In this document: one piece after another, positions 63,936-64,000 of the stretch | Numbering within the stretch: the first letter of the stretch is position 1 | How the letters are laid out: each line of letters begins with the position of its first letter | Source of the DNA: Qipengyuania marisflavi | GTDB lineage: Bacteria; Pseudomonadota; Alphaproteobacteria; Sphingomonadales; Sphingomonadaceae | Direction of reading: 5' to 3' | Length of the DNA: 64,000 nucleotides | NCBI RefSeq assembly: GCF_005884405.1 | Contig: NZ_VCAO01000006.1 | Location: forward strand, 1-64,000 | Notes under the pieces: model-generated | The model's database searches: none | What the model saw: the letters and a program-made list of their open reading frames with translations, nothing else | Told to the model about the DNA's origin: nothing | Made by a program: the position numbers and the translations under genes

Positions 63936-64000
63936 ATGGCCGACAAATCCCCCCAGCAGCATCTCGCCCACATTGCCAAGGCGATGAAGGATATCGATTT
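63936..64000 (+). CDS. Start of an unidentified gene cut by the window edge
   Basis: ATG 63936 opens a frame reading MADKSPQQHLAHIAKAMKDID and on to the end of the window, with CCGGAGC before it. Short helical starts of this kind occur in pyridoxamine-phosphate-oxidase-like stress proteins, but 21 residues are too few to decide. Confidence 0.5.
   Translation, partial: MADKSPQQHLAHIAKAMKDID

Overview
The window reads as a GC-rich alphaproteobacterial chromosome, most likely from the Sphingomonadales (Erythrobacter-like). This is an inference from gene content: a tol-pal block, a his cluster, an isolated infC with a non-AUG start, a quinol oxidase pair with a DUF2474 partner, SspB, many small lipoproteins, and paired acyl-CoA dehydrogenases. 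No species can be named from sequence alone.

Left edge (1-9.6 kb): an accessory segment. It opens with the tail of an IS3-family element that has cut an XRE-type regulator. A tightly overlapping minus-strand type IV secretion operon follows, in transcription order virB3-virB4-virB6-virB8-virB9-virB10-virB11-virB2. Upstream of virB3 lies a scrap zone. It holds a tyrosine-integrase N-terminus with one in-frame stop, fused in frame to a piece of an HlyD-type type I secretion adaptor. The integrase remnant starts about 160 bp from the 3' end of a tRNA-Ser(GGA) gene, the usual layout of an integrative element. No relaxase, VirD4, VirB1, VirB5 or VirB7 gene is visible here.

9.6-30 kb: a 35-bp tandem hairpin repeat array (9.9-10.05 kb), then housekeeping genes: periplasmic cyclophilin, DUF1905, VOC protein, RelA/SpoT homologue, an MFS exporter, cydAB plus a DUF2474 peptide, an M1 peptidase, a GH16 glucanase, hemF, pdeM, infC, a DUF547 protein, an SLC13 permease, a transsulfuration-type PLP enzyme, an ATP-grasp protein and a PilZ protein. 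Two more copies of the hairpin repeat sit inside the SLC13 coding sequence with a 36-bp period that keeps the frame. A compact leader with two nested hairpin/pseudoknot pairings precedes the PLP enzyme.

30-42 kb: J-domain protein, the envelope operon ybgC-tolQ-tolR-tolA-tolB-pal, the histidine cluster hisB-hisH-hisA-hisF-(small ORF)-hisE followed by a HIT protein, sspB, gmk, and a membrane-protein/XRE-regulator pair whose promoter carries an inverted repeat.

42-51 kb: a catabolic island: SDR plus two acyl-CoA dehydrogenases on the minus strand, then SDR, GPH-type transporter, an ACAD10/11-type acyl-CoA dehydrogenase, a zinc alcohol dehydrogenase and an APH-like kinase on the plus strand. The last ACAD and the kinase match the two-enzyme logic known for 4-hydroxyacyl-CoA breakdown.

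51-64 kb: dapD and a run of small, mostly convergent or overlapping housekeeping genes: membrane dipeptidase, DUF427, DUF3253, DoxX, SWIB, PEBP, S41 protease, Mpo1-like, DUF3429, a lipoprotein, an esterase, PhnA-like, YaiI-like, dodecin. The window ends inside an unassigned gene.
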